DNA of 38,723 bases, from contig NZ_FNWV01000018.1 of NCBI RefSeq assembly GCF_900108555.1, forward strand, positions 1 to 38,723, written 5' to 3'. Below the pieces are notes generated by a model that was not told the DNA's origin, did not search any database, and saw only the letters and a program-made list of their open reading frames with translations. Origin of the DNA: Ruminococcus flavefaciens. GTDB taxonomy: Bacteria; Bacillota; Clostridia; Oscillospirales; Ruminococcaceae. The translations under genes were made by a program, and so were the position numbers. Shown piece by piece: positions 1-8,260 of the stretch. Each line of letters opens with the position of its first letter. Positions within the stretch are counted from its first letter, which is position 1.

Positions 1-25
1 TAATGTCATTAAGCTAAGGAAAAGT

Positions 26-69
26 AAAATAATCACAGGAATCAGAATGATCCTGTGATTATTTTTTTA
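26..69 (+). terminator. Terminator inside left IS end
   Basis: A perfect 15-bp inverted repeat (26-40 and 51-65) with a 10-nt loop is followed by a T run. It lies upstream of the transposase gene, so it would stop transcription entering the IS from the left. Confidence 0.75.
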
Positions 70-165
70 TGTATAAAATGTAAATTTTGCAAAAAGGTAT
101 TGACAAAAAGCCGAAAATGTGCGGCGCAGCTAATCAGATATACACATCTGATTGGAGGTTTTACC

Positions 166-1467
166 GTGCAAAAATACTGTAATATTGTCAAAAATAAGCT
201 TAACACTCTTATCATCAACATGGAGAAAAATATCTCTGATTTTGTAGTTGATCCTAAGAGAGATTTTATTCGAAAAAGCGAGCTGTCTTTCTCAAAAACA
301 ATGCGGTTTATTTTGAGTATGGGCAGCCAGACTCTTAGCAGTGAGCTTATGGAGTTTTATGGCCTGGATCAGAAAGCAGTGTCGGTTTCAGCTGTTGTTC
401 AGAGAAGAGCCAAGATACTGCCTGCTGCATTTCTTCATTTGTTCCATAAATTAAACGAGTCATTTTCTCAGACCTGTTTCTTTCATGGTTACAGACTTTA
501 TGCTGTGGATGGTTCTGATATACATATTCCCACTATCCATGATGACCACAACACTCATTACAACGCTAATATTGATTCAAAAGGATACAATCTTATGCAT
601 CTGAATGCATTGTATGACCTTATGAACCGTAGATATATCGATGCTGTTTTACAGGACAGTCGATGCGAAAATGAGCATACCGCTCTCATAAGTATGGCAA
701 AAAAGTTGAGCGAAGATTCAATTATCATTGCTGACAGAGGATATGAAGCATACAATACTATTGCTCACCTTGAAAATAATGGCTTGAAATACGTTATCAG
801 AATCAAAACAACAGCAGGAATTGCCCAGAAATTCAATATTCCAGCCGATAAAGAGACAGACTTTACTGCTGATATTCTTCTTACAAGAAGACAAACAAAT
901 GAAGTTAAGTCGAATCCTGATAAATTTAGATTCCTTAATTCGCAGGTCGTTTTTGATTTTCTTCCGAAGTGTTCGAAAGATACCTATCCGCTAAAATTTC
1001 GCATCATTAGAATCAAGATATCTGAAGATAACTATGAGACCATTGTTACCAATCTCTGTGATGATGAGTTCTCTGCCGAAGATATCAAGATGATCTACAA
1101 AATGCGCTGGGGGATCGAGACTTCATTCAGAGAGCTAAAATACCATGTTGGTCTTATTGCTTTCCATTCAAAGAGAAAGGACTGCGTGATACAGGAAATC
1201 TTTGCAAGTCTTATCATGTATAACTTCTCTATGCTGATTACCGAAAATATCACCATAGATGACGATAAGCATAATGATTACCGCTATAAAATCAATTATG
1301 CTTTTGCTATACATATCTGCATCAAATTCTTTCGCTCTGCACACGCAAATCCTTTACTTGTGGAAGAACTGATAGCAAGAAACAAGTGTCCTGTCAGACC
1401 TGATCGTATTGCTGATAGAAAAACTCGTTGCCATTCTGCTATCGGCTTCAATTACAGGTTATCATAA
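166..1467 (+). CDS. IS4-family DDE transposase
   Basis: Transposase of about 433 residues that would cut and rejoin the IS ends. The DDE catalytic residues are visible as D115 (VDGSDIH), D190 (ADRGY) and E318. E318 lies in YKMRWGIETSFRELK, which matches the Y-x2-R-x3-E-x6-K signature of the IS4 family exactly. The GTG at 166 is chosen as start because GGAGG lies 7 nt upstream (154-158); the frame stays open to an ATG at 55, but that region overlaps the left-end terminator. The frame is intact, so the copy could be active. It is the only gene in the IS. Confidence 0.9.
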   Translation: MQKYCNIVKNKLNTLIINMEKNISDFVVDPKRDFIRKSELSFSKTMRFILSMGSQTLSSELMEFYGLDQKAVSVSAVVQRRAKILPAAFLHLFHKLNESFSQTCFFHGYRLYAVDGSDIHIPTIHDDHNTHYNANIDSKGYNLMHLNALYDLMNRRYIDAVLQDSRCENEHTALISMAKKLSEDSIIIADRGYEAYNTIAHLENNGLKYVIRIKTTAGIAQKFNIPADKETDFTADILLTRRQTNEVKSNPDKFRFLNSQVVFDFLPKCSKDTYPLKFRIIRIKISEDNYETIVTNLCDDEFSAEDIKMIYKMRWGIETSFRELKYHVGLIAFHSKRKDCVIQEIFASLIMYNFSMLITENITIDDDKHNDYRYKINYAFAIHICIKFFRSAHANPLLVEELIARNKCPVRPDRIADRKTRCHSAIGFNYRLS

Positions 1468-1543
1468 TTATTTGCTTATGTCAATCTTTTTTCAGGCAGA
1501 TCTCGTATCTGTCTTTTCGTCATGCAATTTTGGCGAATGTAAT

Positions 1544-1590
1544 AACAGGAGTATGCCTGGTAATATTCCCAACATACTCCTGTTCCTTTA
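1544..1590 (+). terminator. Terminator after transposase
   Basis: A 12-bp perfect stem (AACAGGAGTATG at 1544-1555 with its complement at 1573-1584) lies between the transposase stop and the right IS end. The T tract is weak (CCTTTAG). Confidence 0.5.
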
Positions 1591-1617
1591 GCGTATTTGG
1601 TTAGCTTAATGACATTA

Positions 1618-2189
1618 GGGTATCTACCCGGGAACAGAATGAAGACAGACAAATCGAAGCACTTACCAAATTCGGCGTACCTGAGCAGAACATTATCATT
1701 GACAAGGCTTCTGGTAAAGATACTGAACGTGAAGGATATCAATATCTAAAACGTCAGATACTCCGCAAGGGTGATACGCTCGTTATCAAGGAACTGGACA
1801 GACTGAGCAGGAACAAGACTGACATCAAACGGGAACTTGAACAGTTCAAGGATATGGGTATCCGTGTAAAGATACTGGATATCCCTACCACGCTCACAGA
1901 CTTTCCGCCAGAGCAGGCTTGGGTACTCGAAATGATAAACGCCATACTCATTGAAGTGCTTGGAGCTATCGCCGAAAACGAGCGTAACAAGATACGTGCT
2001 CGTCAGCGTGAAGGGATCGCTGCTGCAAAGAAGAAAAATGTCCGCTTCGGGCGTCCGCCAAAGTCTCTTCCTGACAACTGGCAGCAGATAATGGCAGATG
2101 TCCGTTGTGGGAACAAAAAGCCTGTAGAAGCAATACGGGAACTGGGTATATCCCGGTCGTACTTCTACAAGCTGTACAGCGACAACTGA
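1618..2189 (+). pseudogene. Serine recombinase (resolvase/invertase), 5' end removed by IS
   Basis: The frame resumes directly after the IS with VSTREQ, which contains the catalytic serine of the resolvase/invertase family, and continues through a full catalytic domain (ELDRLSRN, GAIAENERNKIRARQREG) to a C-terminal helix-turn-helix (ELGISRSYFYKLY). Only the first few residues before the VST motif (normally M..GYxR) are missing. An in-frame stop at 1602-1604 inside the IS and the lack of an ATG before 1854 mean no full product is expected. A protein starting at 1854 would lack the active site. The gene is therefore a recent IS knockout. The original 5' end would be left of the window. Confidence 0.88.
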
Positions 2190-2194
2190 TAGAT

Positions 2195-2222
2195 GTAGCC
2201 TCCCGAGGGAGGCTACTATTTT
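2195..2222 (+). terminator. Rho-independent terminator of the recombinase remnant
   Basis: GTAGCCTCCC at 2195-2204 pairs perfectly with GGGAGGCTAC at 2207-2216, followed by TATTTTA. It separates the recombinase from the convergent helicase fragment. Confidence 0.8.
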
Positions 2223-2231
2223 ATTCCAATA

Positions 2232-3611
2232 TCATTTGTTAATGAAAGAGTCTTTAATACTACTTCTGAGGATTTCAAGCTCATTCTGACAGGCAGCTAT
2301 TTGGGGCGTATAATCAATTACGGTATTCAATTCTTTTTTTAAACTTTCCTGACGTGCCAGAAGCTCAACTCTTTTTTTGTTAAGTTTACGGACTGAGGCA
2401 TCTCTTAGTTTCCTGCCAGCGCTATCAGTGTTTTTAGCTGATATCTTATCAAGTTCTGCTGGTATCGTAGAAAGTTCTCTTCGCATATCCTCAACTTCAG
2501 CATCCCGTTTTTGTTTAAGAATATACAATTCCCTGAGTTCATTTTCTTTTTCAGCGGTCAATTTCATCTCAGGCGCAGATAGAGCTATTGCCTTAACTTC
2601 GCCATATGTAAGGACATCGCTTTCAAGATCGGAAATACTTCTCTGATATGAAGTTCCCGATAGAAACTGTGATATGAATCGCTGCTTGGTCTCAAGTACT
2701 TGCCACGAATATGAATCAAAACTGCCTTCTACGATGTACCTGAAAATACGGACGTTCTCATTCTCATTGCCACGCCGAAGTATACGTCCCTCTCGTTGGA
2801 CCATATCAGCGGGCCTCCATGGCACATCAAGGTGATGTACAGCTTTTAGCTTGGTCTGTACATTTGCACCTATACCAAGCTTAAATGTCGAGCCTATAAG
2901 TATTCTTATCTCACCGCAGTTAACTTTACGAAAAAGCTCCAGTTTACGCTGTTCCGTGTGATAACTATGAATGAACGCTATTTCATTTTCAGGTACGCCT
3001 TCGTCAAGTAGTAACTCTTTAAGCTTGGCGTATACGCTGAATTTCTCGCCTTTAGGAGTAGAATAATCGCAGAATACAAGCTGTGAGCAGGCATCATTTT
3101 CTTTATATATCTTCATTATTTCATCTATGCAGCGTGTGATTTTTGATGTTTTATCATATTCTTGCTGCTCACCGACAAGAGACAAATCAAGAGCAGCTTT
3201 TCGACCGTCAGTGCTGACCTTCAACATATTATCTTCTCTGGGGCTTACGCGCTTAGAGCGAATTATATCGGTTCTGGTGCAAAGCTTATTCATATAAGAG
3301 ATTATAAGCTTATGACGTTTTATGATTATATCATCATAACCTCTGAATTCCGGCAAACCACTTTTATCAGTTGCATGAAAAACTGATACCTGCGAAAACA
3401 AAAGCGATAGTTCCGGCAGATTGAAAAATCTTGAAAACCTTCTTACCATACGGAACTTGGAAGCATCAACATCTATTTCGCATATCTGCTCGGGCTGAGC
3501 AAAAGTCCTTACCCAGTTATCAAATATATGCAGTTGTCTGCTTTCAAGCTGATCAAACTGAAGATACATCTGCATTGCGTAAACGTCAGATATTGAATTA
3601 CAAAGCGGTGT
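2232..3611 (-). pseudogene. C-terminal half of split nuclease-SNF2 helicase (RecA lobe 2)
   Basis: This is the second RecA-like lobe of an SNF2-type helicase. It reads from the TP of motif III (GTPLCNSISDVYAMQMYLQ) through motif V (STFKLGIGANVQT) and motif VI (DMVQREGRILRRGN) to a charged coiled-coil-like tail of roughly 130 residues. The frame is open upstream only to a stop at 3627-3629 inside the mobilizable element, so the fragment has no start of its own; the first ATG is at 3575. The other half (nuclease plus lobe 1) is at 22501-24432 on the same strand. Joining base 22531 to base 3611 keeps frame and gives a 1093-codon protein. Alone, this half lacks Walker A and DEAH and cannot act as a helicase. 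Confidence 0.92.
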
Positions 3612-3634
3612 GCCGTAGGCAACACCTTAACAAC
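3587..3634 (+). other. attL of the serine-recombinase element
   Basis: Left junction. The core GTGCCG (3610-3615) is shared with the right junction (22529-22534). The host side (to 3611) is helicase code and the element side carries the arm GCAACACCTTAACAAC (3619-3634). That arm is the inverted partner, 14 of 16 bases, of the arm at 22506-22521. The likely crossover dinucleotide is GT at 3610-3611, the exact centre of a 48-bp reconstructed attP. Confidence 0.85.
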
Positions 3635-3653
3635 GATTATTTGGGTTATGTTT

Positions 3654-3669
3654 GGACGGTTGGTTTTAC
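3654..3669 (+). repeat. 16-bp sequence repeated inverted upstream of the integrase
   Basis: GGACGGTTGGTTTTAC occurs here 27 nt before the first element gene. Its exact reverse complement lies at 20880-20895, 28 nt before the large serine recombinase. It overlaps a small dyad, GGTTTT-N6-AAAACC (3662-3679). A shared operator is the likeliest role (inference). Confidence 0.7.
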
Positions 3670-3695
3670 AATTAAAACCGAAAGGACAGATACAA

Positions 3696-3929
3696 ATGAT
3701 TGATGTTATTTACAACTATCGGCAGGGCGATATTCACTCCGATGAGTTTTCGGACGATTTCAACAAGCTCTGTATCCCCTTTGAAAATTCTCTGAGCGAG
3801 GAGCAGATTGATGTGTTCCACAAGATACTTGACTGCGTGAGCGATACTGCCGCCGCTGAGACGAGGGCTGCGTACAAGGTCGGTTTCAAGGACGGTGTGG
3901 CATTGATGATGGAAATTCAGGAGAATTAA
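3696..3929 (+). CDS. Small accessory protein, DUF6809-like
   Basis: A 77-residue acidic helical protein. The ATG at 3696 is chosen because AAAGGA lies about 9 nt upstream; the frame is open further upstream without a better site. The C-terminal pattern YKVGFKDGVALMMEI resembles small DUF6809-type proteins found on clostridial conjugative and mobilizable elements (family call from memory, moderate). It is the first gene inside attL and shares a 16-bp upstream sequence with the integrase gene, so a role in integration or excision control is possible, but nothing in the sequence proves it. A strong terminator follows. Confidence 0.6.
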   Translation: MIDVIYNYRQGDIHSDEFSDDFNKLCIPFENSLSEEQIDVFHKILDCVSDTAAAETRAAYKVGFKDGVALMMEIQEN

Positions 3930-3948
3930 GAATTACGCCATAAATGAG

Positions 3949-3984
3949 AAAAGGACTGTTGCACGCTTACAACAGTCCTTTTTA
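3949..3984. terminator. Bidirectional terminator
   Basis: AAAAGGACTGTTG (3949-3961) pairs with CAACAGTCCTTTT (3970-3982), with a T run on the plus side and a shorter one on the minus side. It ends the small gene and probably also the convergent CoA-disulfide reductase transcript. Confidence 0.82.
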
Positions 3985-4011
3985 TCAGTAAAATATTATT
4001 ACAAAATCAAA

Positions 4012-4040
4012 TTGACACATCTCGGGGGAAATGGTATAAT
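4012..4040 (+). promoter_or_regulatory. Consensus promoter facing antisense into the oxidoreductase gene
   Basis: TTGACA (4012-4017), a 17-bp spacer and TATAAT (4035-4040), a perfect sigma-A match. The predicted start near 4047 lies 10 bp before the stop end of the minus-strand gene at 4057-5727. No sense gene follows for 1.7 kb, so the transcript would be antisense to that gene or the promoter is a relic of a lost gene. Confidence 0.65.
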
Positions 4041-4056
4041 TGTATTACAGCATCGT

Positions 4057-5727
4057 TCATGCATCTTCCGTACAGATATACTCTTTCACCTTTTGCGAGC
4101 AGACAACCGACTCATAAAGCCGCCAGCCGCCTGCAAGGTTATAACAATCGTAGCCATACCCCGACAGGAGACGGCAGGCGATATAGCTTCGCAGTCCGCT
4201 GTGACAGTAAACATACACGGGCTTGTCCTTCGGGATGTTTTCAAGCCCGTCACGCAGATCATCGAGAGGGATATTGACAAAGCCGCCTATCATTCCACGA
4301 GCTGCTTCCGATTTTGTGCGAACATCGAGCAGTGTCACGCTACCGTCACGGGGCAGGGCTTCAACGTCGTTCCAGAAGAACTGCTTGACCTTACCGCTTA
4401 TGACATTTTCGGCAACATAACCGACCATGTTTACAGGGTCTTTTGCACTTCCAAAGGGTGGCGCATAACAAAGTTCAAGTTCTTTCAGTTCGGTCACCTT
4501 TGCACCGAAACGAATAGCTGCGGCAAGCACGTCCATGCGCTTGTCAACGCCGTCAAAGCCCACTATCTGCGCCCCGAGCAGCTTGTGAGTATGCTTGTCC
4601 CACAGCACTTTGACCGACATATTTTCAGCACCCGGGTAATAGCTTGCGTGAGAAGCGGAGTATGTGTAGCTCTTGTCGTATTCGATGCCTGTCTCCTTAG
4701 CACGCTTCTCGTTTAGACCAGTCGCTGCAATGGTCATGTCAAAAAGCTTCAGCACCGATGAACCCTGTGTGCCGCTGTATTCCGAGGGTATGCCTGATAT
4801 ATTATCGGCAGCTATTCTGCCTTGCTTGTTTGCAGGTCCGGCAAGTGGGATAAAAGCAGAAGCGTCAGTTACAAAGTCTTTGACTTCTACAGCATCACCA
4901 ACTGCATAAATGTCGGGAACGCTCGTCTGCATACGGCTGTTTACAATAATACTGCCCCTGCCGTTGACCGCCATGCCGCACTCTTTTGCAAGAGTTGTTT
5001 CGGGAGTGACACCCACCGACATTATCACCATATCGGCGGCGATATTCCCCTTTTGAAGAATAACATCACGGTTCGTTATTTCCGTCACGCCGTTGCTCAG
5101 ATACAGCTTTATACCACGGCTTTGAATATACTGATGAACGTCCGCCGCCATATCGTAGTCAAGCGGTGCGATAAGATGATCGGCAAGCTCGACAACTGCG
5201 ACTTCAAGCCCTGCATTTGCAAGGTTTTCTGCCATCTCAACACCGATATATCCGCCGCCAACGACAACTGCTTTTTTCGGAGCTTCATTTTCAATAAAGC
5301 TCTTTATCTTCATTGTGTCGGGGATATTTCTCAGGGTAAAAACGTGTGGCTGCTCTATGCCTTTGATATTCGGACGTATCGGCTTTGCACCGGGGGAAAG
5401 GATCAGCCTGTCGTAGCCTTCCTCATATACCTCGCCCGAATCGACCCAGCGTATCTGTACGATATGCTTTTCGGGAATGATCTTAACAGCCTCGTTTTTA
5501 ATGCGAACATCTATATTAAATCGACTGCGGAAGCTCTCGGGAGTTTGCAGAGTGAGCATTCTCTTGTCGGTGATCTCACCGCCGATATAATACGGCAGAC
5601 CGCAGTTGGCAAAGGAGATAAAATCTCCACGTTCTAAAATGATTATCTCGTCATGTTCATTAAGACGGCGCAGTCTTGCGGCTGCGGAAGCACCGCCTGC
5701 AACGCCGCCGATAATTACGGTTTTCAT
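4057..5727 (-). CDS. FAD-dependent CoA-disulfide reductase with rhodanese domain
   Basis: 556-residue cytosolic flavoprotein of the pyridine nucleotide-disulfide oxidoreductase family, CoADR-rhodanese class, which reduces CoA disulfides or persulfides with NAD(P)H. Visible features are the N-terminal FAD motif (VIIGGVAGGASAAARLRR), the redox cysteine C42 in SFANCGLPYY, a second dinucleotide fold (AVVVGGGYIGVEMAENL), the FAD motif YAVGDAV, and from about residue 460 a rhodanese domain with C508 in YCHSGLRS. Both catalytic cysteines are present. It is divergent from a Crp/Fnr gene with only 27 bp between start codons, which holds little more than the two ribosome sites, so its promoter must lie in the neighbour's coding region. 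Context suggests thiol or sulfane-sulfur stress handling. Confidence 0.9.
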   Translation of the reverse strand: MKTVIIGGVAGGASAAARLRRLNEHDEIIILERGDFISFANCGLPYYIGGEITDKRMLTLQTPESFRSRFNIDVRIKNEAVKIIPEKHIVQIRWVDSGEVYEEGYDRLILSPGAKPIRPNIKGIEQPHVFTLRNIPDTMKIKSFIENEAPKKAVVVGGGYIGVEMAENLANAGLEVAVVELADHLIAPLDYDMAADVHQYIQSRGIKLYLSNGVTEITNRDVILQKGNIAADMVIMSVGVTPETTLAKECGMAVNGRGSIIVNSRMQTSVPDIYAVGDAVEVKDFVTDASAFIPLAGPANKQGRIAADNISGIPSEYSGTQGSSVLKLFDMTIAATGLNEKRAKETGIEYDKSYTYSASHASYYPGAENMSVKVLWDKHTHKLLGAQIVGFDGVDKRMDVLAAAIRFGAKVTELKELELCYAPPFGSAKDPVNMVGYVAENVISGKVKQFFWNDVEALPRDGSVTLLDVRTKSEAARGMIGGFVNIPLDDLRDGLENIPKDKPVYVYCHSGLRSYIACRLLSGYGYDCYNLAGGWRLYESVVCSQKVKEYICTEDA

Positions 5728-5754
5728 AAAAATACCTCCGAAAGGATAAATGTT

Positions 5755-6417
5755 ATGTTTGAAAGTGTTTACTCAAAAGTTTTCCCGTTCTGGGATAAAA
5801 TATCCGATGCAGATCGCAGCTTTATCTGCGATAATTCAGTAAAAAAGTCCTTTACCAAAGGTACAAATCTGCACAGCGGCAGTGACTGCTCGGGTGCATT
5901 CTTCGTCTGCTCGGGAGAGCTTCGTGCGTATATCATATCCGAGGACGGCAAGGACGTTACCCTTTACCGCCTGCACAAGGGGGATATGTGTATGCTGTCG
6001 GCTTCCTGCGTTTTGCAGACCATCACATTTGATGTGGCGGTCGATGCCGAGGAGGACAGCGAATGTATAGTGCTGAGCGGTACAGCATTCAAGCAGATGT
6101 CGGAGAAATATCCGGATATTCATATTTTTGTGTTGGAAACTGCCGTTTCACGTTTTTCTGATGTCATGTGGGTCATGCAGCAGATACTGTTCATGAGTAT
6201 GGATAAACGGCTTGCGATATTCCTGCATGATGAAACCGCAAGGATTTCCTCCGACACTATCTCGCTCACTCAAGAGCAGATCGCAAAGTACATCGGATCT
6301 GCCCGTGAGGTCGTTTCCCGAATGCTCAAATATTTTGCAAACGAGGGCATTGTCGAGGTGTCAAGAAAAGGCATTCATATCCTCGACAAGGCACGCCTGA
6401 GAAAGTTAGCTTTGTAA
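5755..6417 (+). CDS. Crp/Fnr-family regulator 1
   Basis: 220-residue regulator with a cyclic-nucleotide-binding-like beta barrel and C-terminal winged HTH (LTQEQIAKYIGSAREVVSRMLKYF). The recognition helix keeps R-E-x3-R, the residues by which E. coli CRP reads GTGA. That fits the TGTGAC/GTCACA dyads at the thioredoxin and ferredoxin promoters (inference). Several cysteines sit in the sensor domain (SGSDCSGAFFVCSG, DMCMLSASC), so thiol or metal sensing is possible. The ATG at 5755 has GAAAGGA 8 nt upstream; the longer frame reading from 5653 overlaps the divergent gene. The last 12 bp overlap the convergent thioredoxin gene. Confidence 0.88.
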   Translation: MFESVYSKVFPFWDKISDADRSFICDNSVKKSFTKGTNLHSGSDCSGAFFVCSGELRAYIISEDGKDVTLYRLHKGDMCMLSASCVLQTITFDVAVDAEEDSECIVLSGTAFKQMSEKYPDIHIFVLETAVSRFSDVMWVMQQILFMSMDKRLAIFLHDETARISSDTISLTQEQIAKYIGSAREVVSRMLKYFANEGIVEVSRKGIHILDKARLRKLAL

Positions 6418-6714
6418 CATAGCGAGGATTCCTTCCTTCGGTCTGTAGCCTACCTCCTGCGCAGTTATTCTGCCGTCCTTCATAGCAACGAGTGTCGGGA
6501 TACTCATGACCCCGAACTCTGCTGCAAGCTCCGGCTGCTCGTCAACGTTTATCTTGCCAACGGTGAACTCCGAGTGTTCGTCAGCGATTTGGTCAACAAG
6601 CGGCGAGACCATTTTGCAGGGGCCGCACCAGGTCGCATAAAAGTCCAGAAGAACGGGCTTTGTGCTGTTTGCTACCTCTGCGAAATTTTCCTTTGTTACC
6701 TTTAATACTGCCAT
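6406..6714 (-). CDS. trxA: Thioredoxin
   Basis: 102-residue thioredoxin, a full single-domain length. The active site is W-C30-G-P-C33-K in FYATWCGPCK and the cis-proline loop is MSIPTLV. It is a cytosolic protein disulfide reductase. The AGGAAG-type ribosome site lies about 10 nt before the ATG. No thioredoxin reductase is in the element; the neighbouring disulfide reductase or host enzymes could supply electrons (inference). Its promoter carries a Crp-type dyad 41 bp upstream of the predicted start, so it is probably induced together with the ferredoxin-NapH operon. Confidence 0.95.
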   Translation of the reverse strand: MAVLKVTKENFAEVANSTKPVLLDFYATWCGPCKMVSPLVDQIADEHSEFTVGKINVDEQPELAAEFGVMSIPTLVAMKDGRITAQEVGYRPKEGILAMLQS

Positions 6715-6748
6715 AATAATGACTTCCTTTCTGTTTTATTGTGTCTTT

Positions 6749-6790
6749 ATTATACACTATTATTCGTCTGATTTCTGTGACTTGGTCACG
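6749..6790 (-). promoter_or_regulatory. Thioredoxin promoter with Crp-type dyad at -41
   Basis: Minus-strand -10 TATAAT (6754 to 6749, preceded by TG). The dyad TGTGAC-TTG-GTCACG (plus-strand view, 6776-6790) is centred at 6783, 29 bp upstream of the -10. No good -35 is present. The dyad lies inside the 3' end of the NapH-like gene. The 17-mer TTCTGTGACTTGGTCAC recurs at 7591-7607 with the same spacing to its -10. Confidence 0.72.
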
Positions 6791-7359
6791 TTCTTTGCCT
6801 TGCAGATAAGCTGTGTCATTGTTCCCATCGGACAGTAAACGCACCATGAGCGGGGTTTGAATAGCAGCATAGTCACGAAACCGAGGATCGTTGATGTGAG
6901 CATTATGCTGTAAAAACCGAATGCGAATTGTGCAACACCTTCGGAGAAAAGCGTTCCGTGATATGCCCAGTGCCACGGCACTTTGAACGTCCAAAGCAGT
7001 TTTACCACTTGTTTCAGCGGCTGATTGCCTGCGAATACAAGATAGGTGTTCCAAAGCATCACGAAGAACATTGTGAAAAAGAATATCAGAAAACCATATC
7101 GGAATGCTTTCGATCTCATCCACTTCGGCATATCATGCTTTCGTGAAAGTCCAAAACGTCCGCCAAGCAGAGAGAAAAGCTGACCTCTGCCACAGAATTT
7201 GTTGCAGTATGCCTTATTTCCCCAGCCTATCGAAATGACGAGAGGGGCAATAAAGCATATCATACCCAGCCATGCAAACAGTATATTCACAAAACCCAGC
7301 AGCAGATATGTCAGTGAGAATATCCAGAGGTAGTCATACCATTTCTTACTTCTCATCAT
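6760..7359 (-). CDS. NapH-like membrane 4Fe-4S protein
   Basis: About 199 residues with four to five hydrophobic segments and two cysteine motifs typical of the NapH/NosR/RnfD-neighbour polyferredoxin group: CNKFCGRGQ near residue 60 and CVYCPMGT near residue 175. It is likely an inner-membrane electron-transfer partner of the small ferredoxin encoded just upstream. The start at 7359 (ATGATG) overlaps the ferredoxin stop region by 14 bp with a G-rich ribosome site before it; a longer frame to 7452 lies inside the ferredoxin gene and is not favoured. The C-terminal codons contain the thioredoxin operator. The electron acceptor is unknown. Confidence 0.8.
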   Translation of the reverse strand: MMRSKKWYDYLWIFSLTYLLLGFVNILFAWLGMICFIAPLVISIGWGNKAYCNKFCGRGQLFSLLGGRFGLSRKHDMPKWMRSKAFRYGFLIFFFTMFFVMLWNTYLVFAGNQPLKQVVKLLWTFKVPWHWAYHGTLFSEGVAQFAFGFYSIMLTSTILGFVTMLLFKPRSWCVYCPMGTMTQLICKAKNVTKSQKSDE

Positions 7360-7546
7360 GCACCCCCACAATGTCGATAACGCTTGCAGGACATTCCTTG
7401 GCACATTTTCCGCAGCCGACACAAAGCGTGCTGTCAACCACGGCGAACACACCGTCAGGAACGCTTATCGCTGACTTTGGACAGACCTTCACGCAGCAGC
7501 CGCAGGCAACACACAGATCGGTGTTCACGTTTGCTTTTCGTTTCAT
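7346..7546 (-). CDS. 2[4Fe-4S] ferredoxin
   Basis: 66-residue protein with two C-x2-C-x2-C-x3-C clusters (CVACGCCVKVCP, CVGCGKCAKECP), the bacterial 2[4Fe-4S] ferredoxin pattern. It carries low-potential electrons. GGAGGCGATGAT supplies a strong ribosome site. It is translationally linked to the overlapping NapH-like gene and driven by the dyad-containing promoter at 7567-7608. Confidence 0.93.
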   Translation of the reverse strand: MKRKANVNTDLCVACGCCVKVCPKSAISVPDGVFAVVDSTLCVGCGKCAKECPASVIDIVGVHDEK

Positions 7547-7566
7547 ATCATCGCCTCCTGTTTTAT

Positions 7567-7608
7567 ATTATACAGCAGGTAGCATTAGTTTTCTGTGACT
7601 TGGTCACA
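7567..7608 (-). promoter_or_regulatory. Ferredoxin-NapH promoter with Crp-type dyad at -41
   Basis: Minus-strand extended -10 TGTATAAT (TATAAT at 7572 to 7567). A perfect TGTGAC-TTG-GTCACA dyad (7594-7608) is centred at 7601, 29 bp upstream of the -10, exactly as at the thioredoxin promoter. The dyad overlaps the stop codon of the upstream Crp/Fnr gene. Confidence 0.75.
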
Positions 7609-8248
7609 TTATCTCAAAATGGTTCTTCCTGCACCTAATAAGTCCGTCCTTCTGCATTTTACTCAGCTCGTTGGACAGCACCGACCGTTCCACATTGAGA
7701 TAGTCTGCAAGTTGCTGACGGTCAAAGGGTATATCAAACTCACGGCTGTTCTTCTGAACGGAAACAGTGTTCAGATACGCCATAATACGTCCGCGCACCT
7801 GTCTCGGAGCTGTATGAAAGCTCCTGCTTGACAGGTGCAGATTTTTTCTTGTGGTTATCATCAGAAGATTTGCAAGCAGCCTTGCTCTGCTGTTGTCATC
7901 TATCCCGCCGAGAGACTTCATATCAAGATAAACAATGGTGCAGTCCTCGTTGGCACAGACATCGACAAGCATAGGCTCATCAGGCAGCAGAGCATAGCTC
8001 TCAGCGAAGAATTGTCCCTTGCTGACAAGGTTTAGTATCGTGCGGTTGCCCCACATATCATTGCTCTCGATAGTCACACTGCCTGTGATAACAAAGCATA
8101 ACGTGCTGATGACATCTCCCGAATGAAATATCATCGCGCCTTTCCTAAACCGCTTTTCCCTCGCATTCAATGAGCCCAGCAGATTATTTACCTCGGTTTC
8201 ATCAAAGCCATTGAACAGTGCCGAACCACTTAAAACAGAAATATCCAT
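7604..8248 (-). CDS. Crp/Fnr-family regulator 2, HcpR-like
   Basis: 214-residue regulator with an N-terminal effector barrel (RFRKGAMIFHSGDVIS, GQFFAESYALLPDEPM) and winged HTH (DRQQLADYLNVERSVLSNELSKMQKDGLI). Its recognition helix (ERSVLSNEL) lacks the R-E-x3-R set of regulator 1, so it should read another site. The perfect 18-bp palindrome in the divergent region fits TTGT..ACAA sites known for HcpR-type regulators of hcp genes. It is divergent from the ferredoxin-like/hcp operon, the classical arrangement. The palindrome lies just downstream of its own predicted start, suggesting autorepression. There is no heme- or cluster-specific motif that I can name. Confidence 0.87.
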   Translation of the reverse strand: MDISVLSGSALFNGFDETEVNNLLGSLNAREKRFRKGAMIFHSGDVISTLCFVITGSVTIESNDMWGNRTILNLVSKGQFFAESYALLPDEPMLVDVCANEDCTIVYLDMKSLGGIDDNSRARLLANLLMITTRKNLHLSSRSFHTAPRQVRGRIMAYLNTVSVQKNSREFDIPFDRQQLADYLNVERSVLSNELSKMQKDGLIRCRKNHFEIM

Positions 8249-8260
8249 AAAACCTCCGAA

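Larger units (their letters stand above)
1..1617 (+). mobile_element. Complete IS4-type insertion sequence
   Basis: The element starts at base 1 with TAATGTCATTAAGCTAA and ends at 1601-1617 with the exact reverse complement, a perfect 17-bp terminal inverted repeat. It holds one transposase gene. A 15-bp perfect-stem terminator lies just inside the left end and a 12-bp stem hairpin lies after the gene, which would insulate the transposase from outside transcription. It sits inside a serine recombinase gene whose remainder follows at 1618. The left flank lies outside the window, so no target-site duplication can be checked. That the window begins exactly at the IS end suggests a contig edge at a repeat (inference). 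Confidence 0.93.

Noticed and set aside
4012..4716. 234-codon plus-strand frame after the antisense promoter
   Set aside because: It lies wholly antisense to the well-conserved oxidoreductase, has no family-like sequence and no ribosome site.
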